Positions 1-6,155 of a stretch of DNA of 27,153 nt are shown piece after piece; position 1 is the stretch's first letter, and the number at the start of each line of letters is the position of its first letter. The stretch is taken from NCBI GenBank assembly GCA_964623885.1, contig CAZUVM010000057.1, positions 1 through 27,153 of the forward strand. Reading direction: 5' to 3'. The notes under the pieces were generated by a model, which was not told the origin of the DNA, searched no databases, and worked only from the letters and a program-made list of their open reading frames with translations. The translations under genes and the position numbers were made by a program. Origin of the DNA: CAZUVM01 sp964623885. GTDB lineage: Bacteria; Verrucomicrobiota; Verrucomicrobiia; Limisphaerales; UBA8199.

Positions 1-560
1 GAGTCGGCGAAGAATACGCTGTTGGGTTCGAATACACCGGCCTGCGTGATTCTTGCGGGGTTGTAGTGGATTCCGTAATCCTGCTGGAGCACGGTGAACA
101 GGAAAAGCATTTTGAAATATCCTTCGGAATTTCGGAATGCTTCGGGGTGCTCCCTGAACCGATAGGCATGGCGCGAGGTCTCGAACTCGACGGCAGCGGC
201 CATTGCGTCGAGTCGCTTCAGGCAGGTGTTTACATCGAGATCGGCGCTGCCGTTTAATTCGGTGGCGCACAGCAGATTCATCAGGCCCACGTCCAGGCCT
301 TCGGTCTGGCGCGCATCGAGTGCGAGCAACTCTTTGAGAGAGCGCGGGGCGTGAGCGTTCGTGACGGACGGGCCGGCTCCGGCCGGGCGTTTGGAAGGAG
401 CGCTTAGCCTTGAATGCAGGAGGTACAAAGCAAGGCCAAGAGTTCCGGCGGTGAGCAGCGCCGTTGCGGCCGTGGCCCAGATCCGGCGGTGAATGCGATC
501 CCGGTGTTCTGCGGCCCGGTTGCGCTCGGCTCGCTTTGAGTTTTTCGTCCGTTTCGCCAT
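1..560 (-). CDS. Transglutaminase-like membrane-anchored protein (5' part; continues past left edge)
   Basis: This open frame starts at an ATG (560-558) and runs off the left edge, leaving 186 codons visible. The N-terminus is strongly basic (MAKRTKNSKRAERNR...) and is followed by one hydrophobic segment at about residues 31-48, so the protein should be anchored in the membrane with the rest outside. The soluble part contains LDVGLMNLLCATEL and later FTVLQQDYGIHYNPARI. I recognise this pattern as the N-terminal part of a transglutaminase-like family common in Verrucomicrobiota and Planctomycetota, in which a Cys-containing transglutaminase core follows. That core would lie outside the window, so the catalytic residues are not visible. 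The family call is recognition from memory. That the frame is coding is well supported by its length and composition. Confidence 0.7.
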   Translation of the reverse strand, partial: MAKRTKNSKRAERNRAAEHRDRIHRRIWATAATALLTAGTLGLALYLLHSRLSAPSKRPAGAGPSVTNAHAPRSLKELLALDARQTEGLDVGLMNLLCATELNGSADLDVNTCLKRLDAMAAAVEFETSRHAYRFREHPEAFRNSEGYFKMLFLFTVLQQDYGIHYNPARITQAGVFEPNSVFFAD

Positions 561-869
561 GCGCTTGGTTTTGCCTAACCGGAAAGGCTAGCACCGTTTT
601 GTTTTGGTGAAGGTTGGTTATTCACCCCATGGGTTGAGACGGATGGACGGGGTTTTATTTATTTGCGCCGGGTTCGGTTTGTTTGAGGGTGCGCGGGGCC
701 GTTTGCGTGGCCGCTGCGCGCCGGGACGTCGCGCGGGCCGTTCCGATCCCGCAACCGAAGCTAGTGTATTACTACCGCGGACGAGGCGATGCAGAGCGCG
801 GGAATGCCGCGCAGTCCACTCGCTTCGCGACAGTGATGGTCAGAGGCCCAGCCTGGTCGTGGTGGACAT
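561..869. other. Gene-free stretch upstream of the nested palindrome
   Basis: I see no convincing gene here. The open frames present overlap each other in several registers, have arginine-rich low-quality composition, and cross the palindrome downstream. The only recognisable structure is a copy of a dispersed palindromic motif at 791-830. Since the gene at 1-560 reads leftward and the next gene reads rightward, the promoters of both should lie in 561-1153. I could not pick out a clear -35/-10 pair. Confidence 0.5.
791..830 (+). repeat. Partial copy of the GAGCGCGGGcATaCCGCGC palindromic repeat
   Basis: This 40-bp stretch matches 18681-18720 and 20981-21020 at roughly 34 of 40 positions, including the shared tail CGCTTCGCGA. 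The core is a palindrome (GAGCGCGG, short loop, CCGCGC). The other two copies form one end of a ~430-bp dispersed repeat. Here only this motif is present, so it can also exist as a stand-alone short repeat. Confidence 0.7.
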
Positions 870-1142
870 TAGAACCCATCTCATAAATAGGGAAAGGGTG
901 CGTTGCGTCAAATTTGGGGCTGGGGTAAGACGCGAGGAGGGAGCATATCCGCAAGGATCTGTGACCGACGAGCAACGCGGCCCCAGCCCCAAAGAAGGGC
1001 AACCCGCAGGGCTGAGTTCTGCCGGGTGGCTAGCGTTGTTGCTCCTCGGTCACAGAGCGCAGGGCTATGCTCCCTCGTCGCGCCTAGCCAGCCACCCGCC
1101 AGAGCTCAGCGCACCCATTCCCTATTTATGAGATGGGTTCTA
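870..1142. repeat. Nested (T-shaped) palindromic element, MITE-like
   Basis: The outer arms 871-902 and 1110-1141 are inverted repeats of 32 nt with one mismatch, extended by one pair to 870/1142. Between them lie two independent hairpins. One pairs TTTGGGGCTGGGG (913-925) with CCCCAGCCCCAAA (981-993). The other pairs 1012-1034 with 1081-1109 (CTGAG.TCTG.CGGGTGGCT against its complement). The two hairpin loops, about 930-978 and 1034-1081, are complementary to each other over about 45 nt (for example CTGTGACCGA.GAGCAAC). The DNA or RNA can therefore fold either as one long hairpin or as a cruciform with two side hairpins. A TA dinucleotide sits at each outer end, as expected for an IS630/mariner-type target duplication, although this may be chance. 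No protein is encoded. The element ends exactly where the Shine-Dalgarno of the next gene begins. Confidence 0.85.
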
Positions 1143-1153
1143 GAGGCTATGGC

Positions 1154-2203
1154 ATGAACAGGCGGCCGGCGGCTCAGACACCGATTGCGAGCGTGGATGA
1201 GGCGCCGCCATCGTACCCTCTGCTAAGTAGCTTCAACCGACTCGTGCTGGAGTCGCCGCGACGCCTGGGCATGCCGATTGCCGTCTACCCGGGCCTGGTG
1301 CTGACCCAGACCAAAGTGAGGGACGTCGTAACAAATGCTCAGGCGCAGTTTGAGGCGGCTGCGGCGCTGCACGAGCGATACAACACTCCTTTCGCGCTTT
1401 CCGCGATGGACCTCAGCGTGGAGGCTGAGGCATTTGGGTGCGAGGCTCGCTTTTCTGACAACGAGGTTCCGTATGTAATGGGGAGACGGGTGACCACGCG
1501 CGAGCAAGCCTGCAAGTTGGCGGTGCCGAAGGCTGGCGACGGCCGAACGCCAATCTATATCGAAACAGTGCGACTCCTCAAAACACTTCCGCGTGCGCCC
1601 CTGGCGTTGGGAGGGTGCATCGGCCCATTCTCGCTTGCGGCACGACTGGTGGGAATGAGCGAAGCGATGGAATTGACGCTGTCGGAGCCCGGTCTGATTC
1701 ACGTGCTGCTGGAGAAATGCACAATTTTCCTGTCGGGTTATGCACGGGCATTCCGACAAGCGGGTGCCGACGGATTGATCATGGCCGAACCTGCGGCAGG
1801 TTTGTTGTCGCCCAGGAGCATGTCGATTTTCTCGTCCGCTTACATCAAAACGATCGCGACCGCGCTTGCGGATGGCGCATTCAGTTTGATCGTGCATAAT
1901 TGCGCGGCGCGGTTGCCGCATTTGCCCTCGATCCTCGAGACAGGTTTGCAGAGCTTCCATTTTGGCGCGCCAATGGATTTACCGGCAGCCCTGGGCAAAG
2001 TAGGCCCGGGAATCGTCTTGTGCGGGAACCTGGATCCGGCCGGGGTTTTCCTGCAGCTTTCTCCTGCCGAGATTGGAAAACGAGCTGAACAGGCTTTGTG
2101 CACTGCCGCAGCGCATCCCAATTTTGTGCTTTCGTCCGGGTGCGATCTCCCGGCAGCGATCGCCCTTGAGGGACTGGATGCGTTTTACGAAGCGTTGAGA
2201 TAG
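1154..2203 (+). CDS. Uroporphyrinogen decarboxylase/MtaA-CmuA family protein
   Basis: The protein has 349 aa from ATG 1154. This start is preferred over the in-frame ATG at 1133 because 1133 lies inside the palindrome arm, whereas 1154 has an AGAGG ribosome site (1142-1146) seven bases upstream. The sequence has the TIM-barrel layout of the UroD/methylcobamide:CoM methyltransferase superfamily. The C-terminal half contains IVHNCA, then GNLDP, then SSGCDLPAAIALE. The His-x-Cys plus later Cys pattern is the zinc-binding arrangement known from MtaA/CmuA-type methyltransferases. The N-terminal RQAGRY-type motif of true HemE is absent. I therefore favour a corrinoid-linked or otherwise specialised methyltransferase-like role over heme synthesis. 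The substrate is unknown and no corrinoid protein lies nearby. The gene is monocistronic; its stop abuts the stop of the convergent neighbour with no intervening base. Confidence 0.8.
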   Translation: MNRRPAAQTPIASVDEAPPSYPLLSSFNRLVLESPRRLGMPIAVYPGLVLTQTKVRDVVTNAQAQFEAAAALHERYNTPFALSAMDLSVEAEAFGCEARFSDNEVPYVMGRRVTTREQACKLAVPKAGDGRTPIYIETVRLLKTLPRAPLALGGCIGPFSLAARLVGMSEAMELTLSEPGLIHVLLEKCTIFLSGYARAFRQAGADGLIMAEPAAGLLSPRSMSIFSSAYIKTIATALADGAFSLIVHNCAARLPHLPSILETGLQSFHFGAPMDLPAALGKVGPGIVLCGNLDPAGVFLQLSPAEIGKRAEQALCTAAAHPNFVLSSGCDLPAAIALEGLDAFYEALR

Positions 2204-2845
2204 TTAGCGCCGGAGTAGTTTGAAGGCGATATTCGGGCCGAGGCCCTGCGCGTACGCGAGGGATATCCAAAGCATTGCGAACGGCTCCAGCAACCGAGCC
2301 TGGCGAAGCGGGCCGGCGTCGACACTATCGAAACCAAGCGCATTCGAGAGCTGCAACACTTTGCCTTTGGCGTCGGCATCGTCTCCGGCGACGAACATGA
2401 CGGGCATATCCTGGCCGTAATTCGGGTTGGTCATGTTGCCGGCGCCGGTGGTGTTGAACGCTTTCACGACCTTTGCCCCTTTGGCCCATTTGGCGACTTC
2501 TTCGGCAGCGGACGTGGTATGACCGATCGTCAGCCCTTCCATAAGATTAGCGCCGAGCGGCAACGGATTTGTGCAATCGACCAAAATCTTTCCCGAAAGA
2601 TTTCCGGTCGCTTCGATGGCGCTTTTGGTCCCGTCCCACGGTGTCGTCAGCACGACAACTTCGCCAAAGGCGGCAGCTTGCGCGATAGTTCCGGTGCTGG
2701 CTGAGCCGCCGCATTCCTTGAGCAACTTCGCAATCTTAGGGTCTTGCGGATTGCGCACGCCGAATTTTACCTGGTGACCGGCTGAAGCCCAGCGTTTGCC
2801 GAGAGCGCCGCCGACGTTTCCCGCCCCAATAATTCCAATGTTCAT
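2204..2845 (-). CDS. NAD(P)-binding oxidoreductase, F420-dependent NADP reductase-like
   Basis: This 213-aa protein begins with the Rossmann dinucleotide motif MNIGIIGAGNVGGALG. It continues with VVLTTPWDGT, ILVDCTNPL, VKAFNTTGAGNM and MFVAGDDADAK, the usual order in the NADPH-dependent F420 reductase / NADP oxidoreductase coenzyme F420-dependent domain family (~210 aa, full length here). In bacteria without F420 such proteins act as general NAD(P)-dependent oxidoreductases, so the substrate cannot be stated. The ATG at 2845 is preceded on the minus strand by AGGAAG at good spacing. The protein is cytosolic, with no signal or membrane segment. The gene is convergent with the methyltransferase-like gene, the two stops being directly adjacent. 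Confidence 0.85.
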   Translation of the reverse strand: MNIGIIGAGNVGGALGKRWASAGHQVKFGVRNPQDPKIAKLLKECGGSASTGTIAQAAAFGEVVVLTTPWDGTKSAIEATGNLSGKILVDCTNPLPLGANLMEGLTIGHTTSAAEEVAKWAKGAKVVKAFNTTGAGNMTNPNYGQDMPVMFVAGDDADAKGKVLQLSNALGFDSVDAGPLRQARLLEPFAMLWISLAYAQGLGPNIAFKLLRR

Positions 2846-2930
2846 AAGCTTCCTGGTTTCCTAAACCAGTAGGCGCGGAAGACGGGTTTGGCAAGTGAGA
2901 GGGCTTTATGCGGTGAACCCAGGAAAACAG

Positions 2931-2961
2931 GATCGAGGACGAGAACGAGAAGGAGGACGAA
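2931..2961. repeat. GAGGACGAGAACGAG low-complexity motif
   Basis: This is a purine-rich quasi-repeat of GAGGAC/GAGAAC/GAGAAG units in the 133-bp gap between two minus-strand genes. A complementary version (TCCTCCTCTTCC...CTCGTCCTCGTCCTCGA) lies at 23261-23298, also intergenic. It encodes nothing convincing; the 72-aa minus-strand frame over it is mostly this motif. Confidence 0.6.
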
Positions 2962-2978
2962 CAATCTCTGAGGAGTGC

Positions 2979-3905
2979 CTAACGCTTCGGGACTTTGGGG
3001 CCGATGTACTCGCGCGCAATCACGATATCGTCGAACCACACGGATTGACTTTGCTTCCAATATTGCCGCGTGGGATCGCTGTCATCGTATCCATAGTGCT
3101 CAAGCCAGAAGCAATTCACTTTCAAATCCGGATCGCTTCGCCATCGGATGCCGGTAAATTCGCCGACCAGTTGGCCGTCGATCCACATCGCTTGCTTGCC
3201 GTCTGCCTTGTCAGGCGCCGTGTTGGCCTGGATCATGAATTCCCAGCATTGCCAGCGGTCGAGCGGGGGGATCACCCGCGTCGTGTTCGCGGCCTTGCCT
3301 TTTTCCGGGCCTGGCGGAAAGAAACTGTTTCCCCAATATTTGTTCATCTTGCGGTCTGGTTCCATGTCGAGGAAGTAACTGTAGAAATTGACTTCGCCGG
3401 GCGGCGGATTCTTGCCCCAGGCGAACCAGGGTTCCATTCCAGTCGAGTAATAGGTGCCGTCGGGCTTCAAACCGGCTTTGCCGAAGGCCGACCATTTGTT
3501 TGTGCGCTCGGTGGCGCCGAGCCATACGAAATGGTGGCAATACTGGTAATCGGGCGAGAAGCGTACATAGAAGCGGGCAAAGATTCTATCTGATCCCGGC
3601 AAAAACCATTTAATGGCGTCACCGCCGGTGTCTTTGCCTCGCTCCATCGTCATGCGGGCGCACCAATGGCCGCTGTTGGGGCGCTCCTCGGTTACCGTGG
3701 CGCCGCCGCGCACCTGATCCCATTTCGTCATGCGGCCGGATTCAAAATCATCCGCGAACAGGACCGCCGCGTCCTTGGTAATACCCGCATCATCGGGGTA
3801 ACGGGCAGCGAGGCCTTCGGCAGCGGAGCACGAGATTATTTGGCTCGCGAGTAAGGCGAAAAGCCAGAATGATATTCGGCGATTCAGTTTCACTGACTGG
3901 AACAT
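2979..3905 (-). CDS. Secreted concanavalin-like (polysaccharide lyase-like) protein
   Basis: This 308-aa protein has a basic N-terminus and a hydrophobic segment (ISFWLFALLASQIISC) at residues ~10-26, consistent with a signal peptide; the Cys could mark a lipoprotein, but the preceding residues fit a lipobox poorly. The mature part is rich in Trp, Tyr and Phe. Stretches such as FADDFESG, IFARFYVRFSPDYQYCHHFVWLG and QSVWFDDIVIAREYIG match the overall style of laminin-G/concanavalin-type jelly-roll proteins related to polysaccharide lyases. I cannot point to catalytic residues, so an enzymatic role is inference. It is transcribed alone and divergently from the ilvB leader. No strong ribosome site precedes ATG 3905. 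Confidence 0.7.
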   Translation of the reverse strand: MFQSVKLNRRISFWLFALLASQIISCSAAEGLAARYPDDAGITKDAAVLFADDFESGRMTKWDQVRGGATVTEERPNSGHWCARMTMERGKDTGGDAIKWFLPGSDRIFARFYVRFSPDYQYCHHFVWLGATERTNKWSAFGKAGLKPDGTYYSTGMEPWFAWGKNPPPGEVNFYSYFLDMEPDRKMNKYWGNSFFPPGPEKGKAANTTRVIPPLDRWQCWEFMIQANTAPDKADGKQAMWIDGQLVGEFTGIRWRSDPDLKVNCFWLEHYGYDDSDPTRQYWKQSQSVWFDDIVIAREYIGPKVPKR

Positions 3906-3991
3906 TGCTAGGCTTGATACCGCGCCTGGAACTTCATTTAAGCAGTGACTCCTTATGTCGTCACCTACAGAAAAAATTCGCGAACAAAAAC

Positions 3992-4020
3992 TTGACGGGA
4001 TTGGATTAATTCAATAGATT
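3992..4020 (+). promoter_or_regulatory. Sigma-70-like promoter for the ilv leader and ilvB
   Basis: TTGACG (3992-3997) is separated by exactly 17 bp from TAGATT (4015-4020). The -35 box matches TTGACA at 5 of 6 positions and the -10 matches TATAAT at 4 of 6. A start site 6-8 bp downstream would fall at 4026-4028, directly in front of the leader-peptide ATG at 4029, so the transcript would be leaderless or nearly so. Confidence 0.65.
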
Positions 4021-4028
4021 GCGGCCCA

Positions 4029-4106
4029 ATGTTAGATATTCGACAAGTCGTTCTGCTGCTGGTCGTCGTCGTAAGTGGCGACGCCGTCGGCACTTGTCGA
4101 AAGTAA
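4029..4106 (+). CDS. Leu/Val-rich leader peptide of the ilvB attenuator
   Basis: A 25-codon frame (ATG 4029 to TAA 4104-4106) encodes a peptide whose middle reads VVLLLVVVV (4047-4073), with an Ile codon at 4038-4040. A run of regulatory branched-chain amino-acid codons just ahead of an intrinsic terminator and ilvB is the hallmark of ribosome-mediated attenuation, as in the E. coli ilv and leu operons. No Shine-Dalgarno sequence precedes the ATG. The predicted transcription start lies within about 0-3 nt of it, so translation would start on a leaderless message. It is too short for standard gene calls. The assignment is inference, but codon content, position and downstream hairpins agree. 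Confidence 0.8.
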   Translation: MLDIRQVVLLLVVVVSGDAVGTCRK

Positions 4107-4121
4107 TTCGAATTTCGACAA
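4039..4121 (+). promoter_or_regulatory. ilv attenuator: alternative pause and antiterminator stems
   Basis: Segment 1, TTCGACAAGT (4039-4048), is perfectly complementary to segment 2, ACTTGTCGAA (4092-4101). Segment 2 can instead pair with segment 3, through TTGTCGAAA (4094-4102) and TTTCGACAA (4113-4121). A ribosome stalled on the Leu/Val codons (4047-4073) would cover segment 1 and free segment 2 for the 2:3 pairing. The 2:3 stem only touches the A-rich base of the downstream terminator (overlap around 4121), so competition would have to be partly steric. This is the weak point of the model. Confidence 0.65.
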
Positions 4122-4153
4122 AAACCCACGGCTGGCCAAGTCGTGGGTTTTTT
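4120..4153 (+). terminator. Intrinsic terminator in the ilvB leader
   Basis: CCCACG (4125-4130) pairs with CGTGGG (4142-4147), extended by AAAA/TTTT and followed by six T residues (4148-4153). It lies between the leader peptide and the ilvB start, as expected for an attenuator. Confidence 0.8.
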
Positions 4154-4193
4154 GTTATTTCCACGATCGGTCAGTCTGAACCAAAAACAGCAA

Positions 4194-6065
4194 ATGAACA
4201 GAACAACCGAAAAAGCCAAACCGACTGCTGCCGCTAAGGACGTGGAACTCGGGCCGACGATGGCCGGATGCGAAATCCTGGTCGCCTGCTTGGAACGCGA
4301 AGGCGTGGACACGATCTTCGCCTACCCCGGCGGGGCGAGCATGGAGATCCACCAGGCACTGACGCGGTCGAAAAAAATCCGCACGGTTCTGCCGCGGCAC
4401 GAGCAAGGCGGAGCGTTTGCGGCCGGCGGTTATGCGCGGGCCACCGGACGGGCGGGGGTTTGCATGGCGACCAGCGGTCCTGGGGCGACCAATTTGGTCA
4501 CCGGCATAGCGGACGCCTACATGGATTCGGTGCCGTTGGTGGCGATCACCGGCCAGGTGCCACAGGCCATGATCGGCAAGGGCGCTTTTCAGGAAACGGA
4601 TATCTACGGCATGACCCTGCCGGTGGTGAAGCACAGTTATCTGATTACGGAGATCAACGATATCCCGCGGATCATCAAAGAAGCTTTTCACATTGCCCAA
4701 ACGGGCCGGCCCGGGCCGGTATTGATCGACATTCCGAAGAACGTGCAGCAAGCGAAGACGCAGCCGCTATTTCCGAAGCAAGTCCATTTGCGCGGTTACA
4801 ATCCGGCACGCAAGGCGAGTGATATCGAGCTGAATGAAATCATCGGGTTAATCGAGAAATCCGAACGCCCGCTCCTCTATGTGGGCGGAGGCATCATAAC
4901 CGGCAACGCCAGCGAGGAGTTGCGCCGGTTTGTCGAGGCGGCCCAGATCCCGGTGACCACGACGATTATGGGTTGCGGCGTATTCCCGGAGGAACACCCG
5001 TTGTCACTTCGGTGGCTGGGCATGCACGGTGCAGCCTTTGCCAACTGGGCGGTGAGCGGCGAATTCGAGCCGCGCAAGAATCCCAGCGATCCGCCCAGGA
5101 AACTCGCCCACGGCGCAGATTTGCTGCTGGCGATGGGTGTGCGCTTCGACGATCGCGTCACCGGTAAAGTGGATAAGTTCTGCGAGACGGGAACGATCGT
5201 GCACGTGGACATCGACCCTTCGGAGATTAACAAGAATCGCTCGGTGCAATTGCCGGTGGTCAGCGACGTCAAATTTACCTTAGGCCGGCTCGCCGAAATG
5301 ATCCAGGAACGTCCGATTCAAAAGCAATTTACGGCGTGGCATCGACAGATCGAAGCCTGGAAGGCCAAAGCGCCTTTTGGTTACACGGTGACGGAAGAGG
5401 TCGTGAAGTCACAGCACATGCGCGATCATCTCAAAGGACAGGAGAAACAGGTGATCCTGCCGCAAATGGCGATCGAGGTGCTGTATGAGATGAGCAAGGG
5501 CGAGGCGATCATCACGACCGGCGTGGGCCAGCACCAGATGTGGGCCGGCCAGTTTTACAAATTCAAGCACCCACGCCAGTTTCTCACGAGCGCGGGCCTG
5601 GGTTCGATGGGTTTTGGGTATCCGGCTGCGTTGGGCGCGAAGGTGGCTTGCCCGGATCGGCAAGTGGTGGATATCGACGGCGACGGCTCGTTCCTGATGA
5701 ACGTTCAGGAACTGGCGACCGCACATATCGAGCGTATCGCGGCCAAGGCGATGATTCTGAACAACCAGCACCTCGGCATGGTGATGCAGTGGGAAGACAA
5801 GTTCTACAAGGGCAACCGGGGTCACACCTACCTTGGCGATCCGCAGAATCGTCAGGAGATCTATCCAGATTACGTGACGATGTGCCGCAGCTTCGGCGTG
5901 AAATGCGAGCGCGTGATGTACCAGAAGGACCTGCGCCCGGCTATCCAACGAATGCTTGAAGCCGACGAGCCTTACCTGCTGGACGTCATTGTCCCGTATA
6001 CCGAGCACGTGATACCGTTCATCCCGGCCAACAAGACGGTGGCGGAAATGATTTGGCAGGCGTAA
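4194..6065 (+). CDS. ilvB: Acetolactate synthase, large (catalytic) subunit
   Basis: This 623-aa TPP-dependent enzyme condenses two pyruvates, or pyruvate and 2-oxobutyrate, in the first common step of valine, leucine and isoleucine synthesis. The open frame extends upstream to 4143, but that start lies inside the leader terminator hairpin. ATG 4194 (MNRTTEKAK...) is the sensible start. The N-terminal TPP-binding domain begins near residue 20 and has the catalytic Glu in RHEQGGAFAAGGYARATG. The central domain and the C-terminal TPP domain follow, with GDGSF and NN (LNNQHLGMVMQWE) forming the Mg-TPP motif. The length is slightly above the usual 560-600 aa because of a short N-terminal extension. 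No regulatory subunit gene (ilvN) follows, so it must lie elsewhere. Expression is probably controlled by the attenuator in front. Confidence 0.95.
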   Translation: MNRTTEKAKPTAAAKDVELGPTMAGCEILVACLEREGVDTIFAYPGGASMEIHQALTRSKKIRTVLPRHEQGGAFAAGGYARATGRAGVCMATSGPGATNLVTGIADAYMDSVPLVAITGQVPQAMIGKGAFQETDIYGMTLPVVKHSYLITEINDIPRIIKEAFHIAQTGRPGPVLIDIPKNVQQAKTQPLFPKQVHLRGYNPARKASDIELNEIIGLIEKSERPLLYVGGGIITGNASEELRRFVEAAQIPVTTTIMGCGVFPEEHPLSLRWLGMHGAAFANWAVSGEFEPRKNPSDPPRKLAHGADLLLAMGVRFDDRVTGKVDKFCETGTIVHVDIDPSEINKNRSVQLPVVSDVKFTLGRLAEMIQERPIQKQFTAWHRQIEAWKAKAPFGYTVTEEVVKSQHMRDHLKGQEKQVILPQMAIEVLYEMSKGEAIITTGVGQHQMWAGQFYKFKHPRQFLTSAGLGSMGFGYPAALGAKVACPDRQVVDIDGDGSFLMNVQELATAHIERIAAKAMILNNQHLGMVMQWEDKFYKGNRGHTYLGDPQNRQEIYPDYVTMCRSFGVKCERVMYQKDLRPAIQRMLEADEPYLLDVIVPYTEHVIPFIPANKTVAEMIWQA

Positions 6066-6070
6066 GCCAA

Positions 6071-6155
6071 CGGCGTTTTTGCCCAGGTTTCCGGTTTGCA
6101 ATCCAGGGCGCTTGAGGGAATCCTCAAGCGCGTGCCGAACGCGGGCAAAATGCCG
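6071..6155 (+). promoter_or_regulatory. Structured ilvB-DUF4129 junction (nested hairpins covering the start codon)
   Basis: Six bases after the ilvB stop, CGGCG(T)TTTTGCCC (6071-6084) can pair with GGGCAAAATGCCG (6143-6155), interrupted by one bulge and a G-U pair. Inside it sits a perfect 10-bp hairpin, GCGCTTGAGG (6108-6117) with CCTCAAGCGC (6122-6131), loop GAAT. The ATG of the next gene (6150-6152) lies in the outer stem. No T-run follows either hairpin, so it is not a typical intrinsic terminator. It could be a transcript-end stabiliser or a translational control element. Confidence 0.5.

Noticed and set aside
604..1131. 175-aa plus-strand frame and smaller frames upstream of the methyltransferase gene
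   Set aside because: They cross the nested palindrome, are Arg/Ser/Pro-rich, and compete with other frames. No ribosome site or family pattern.
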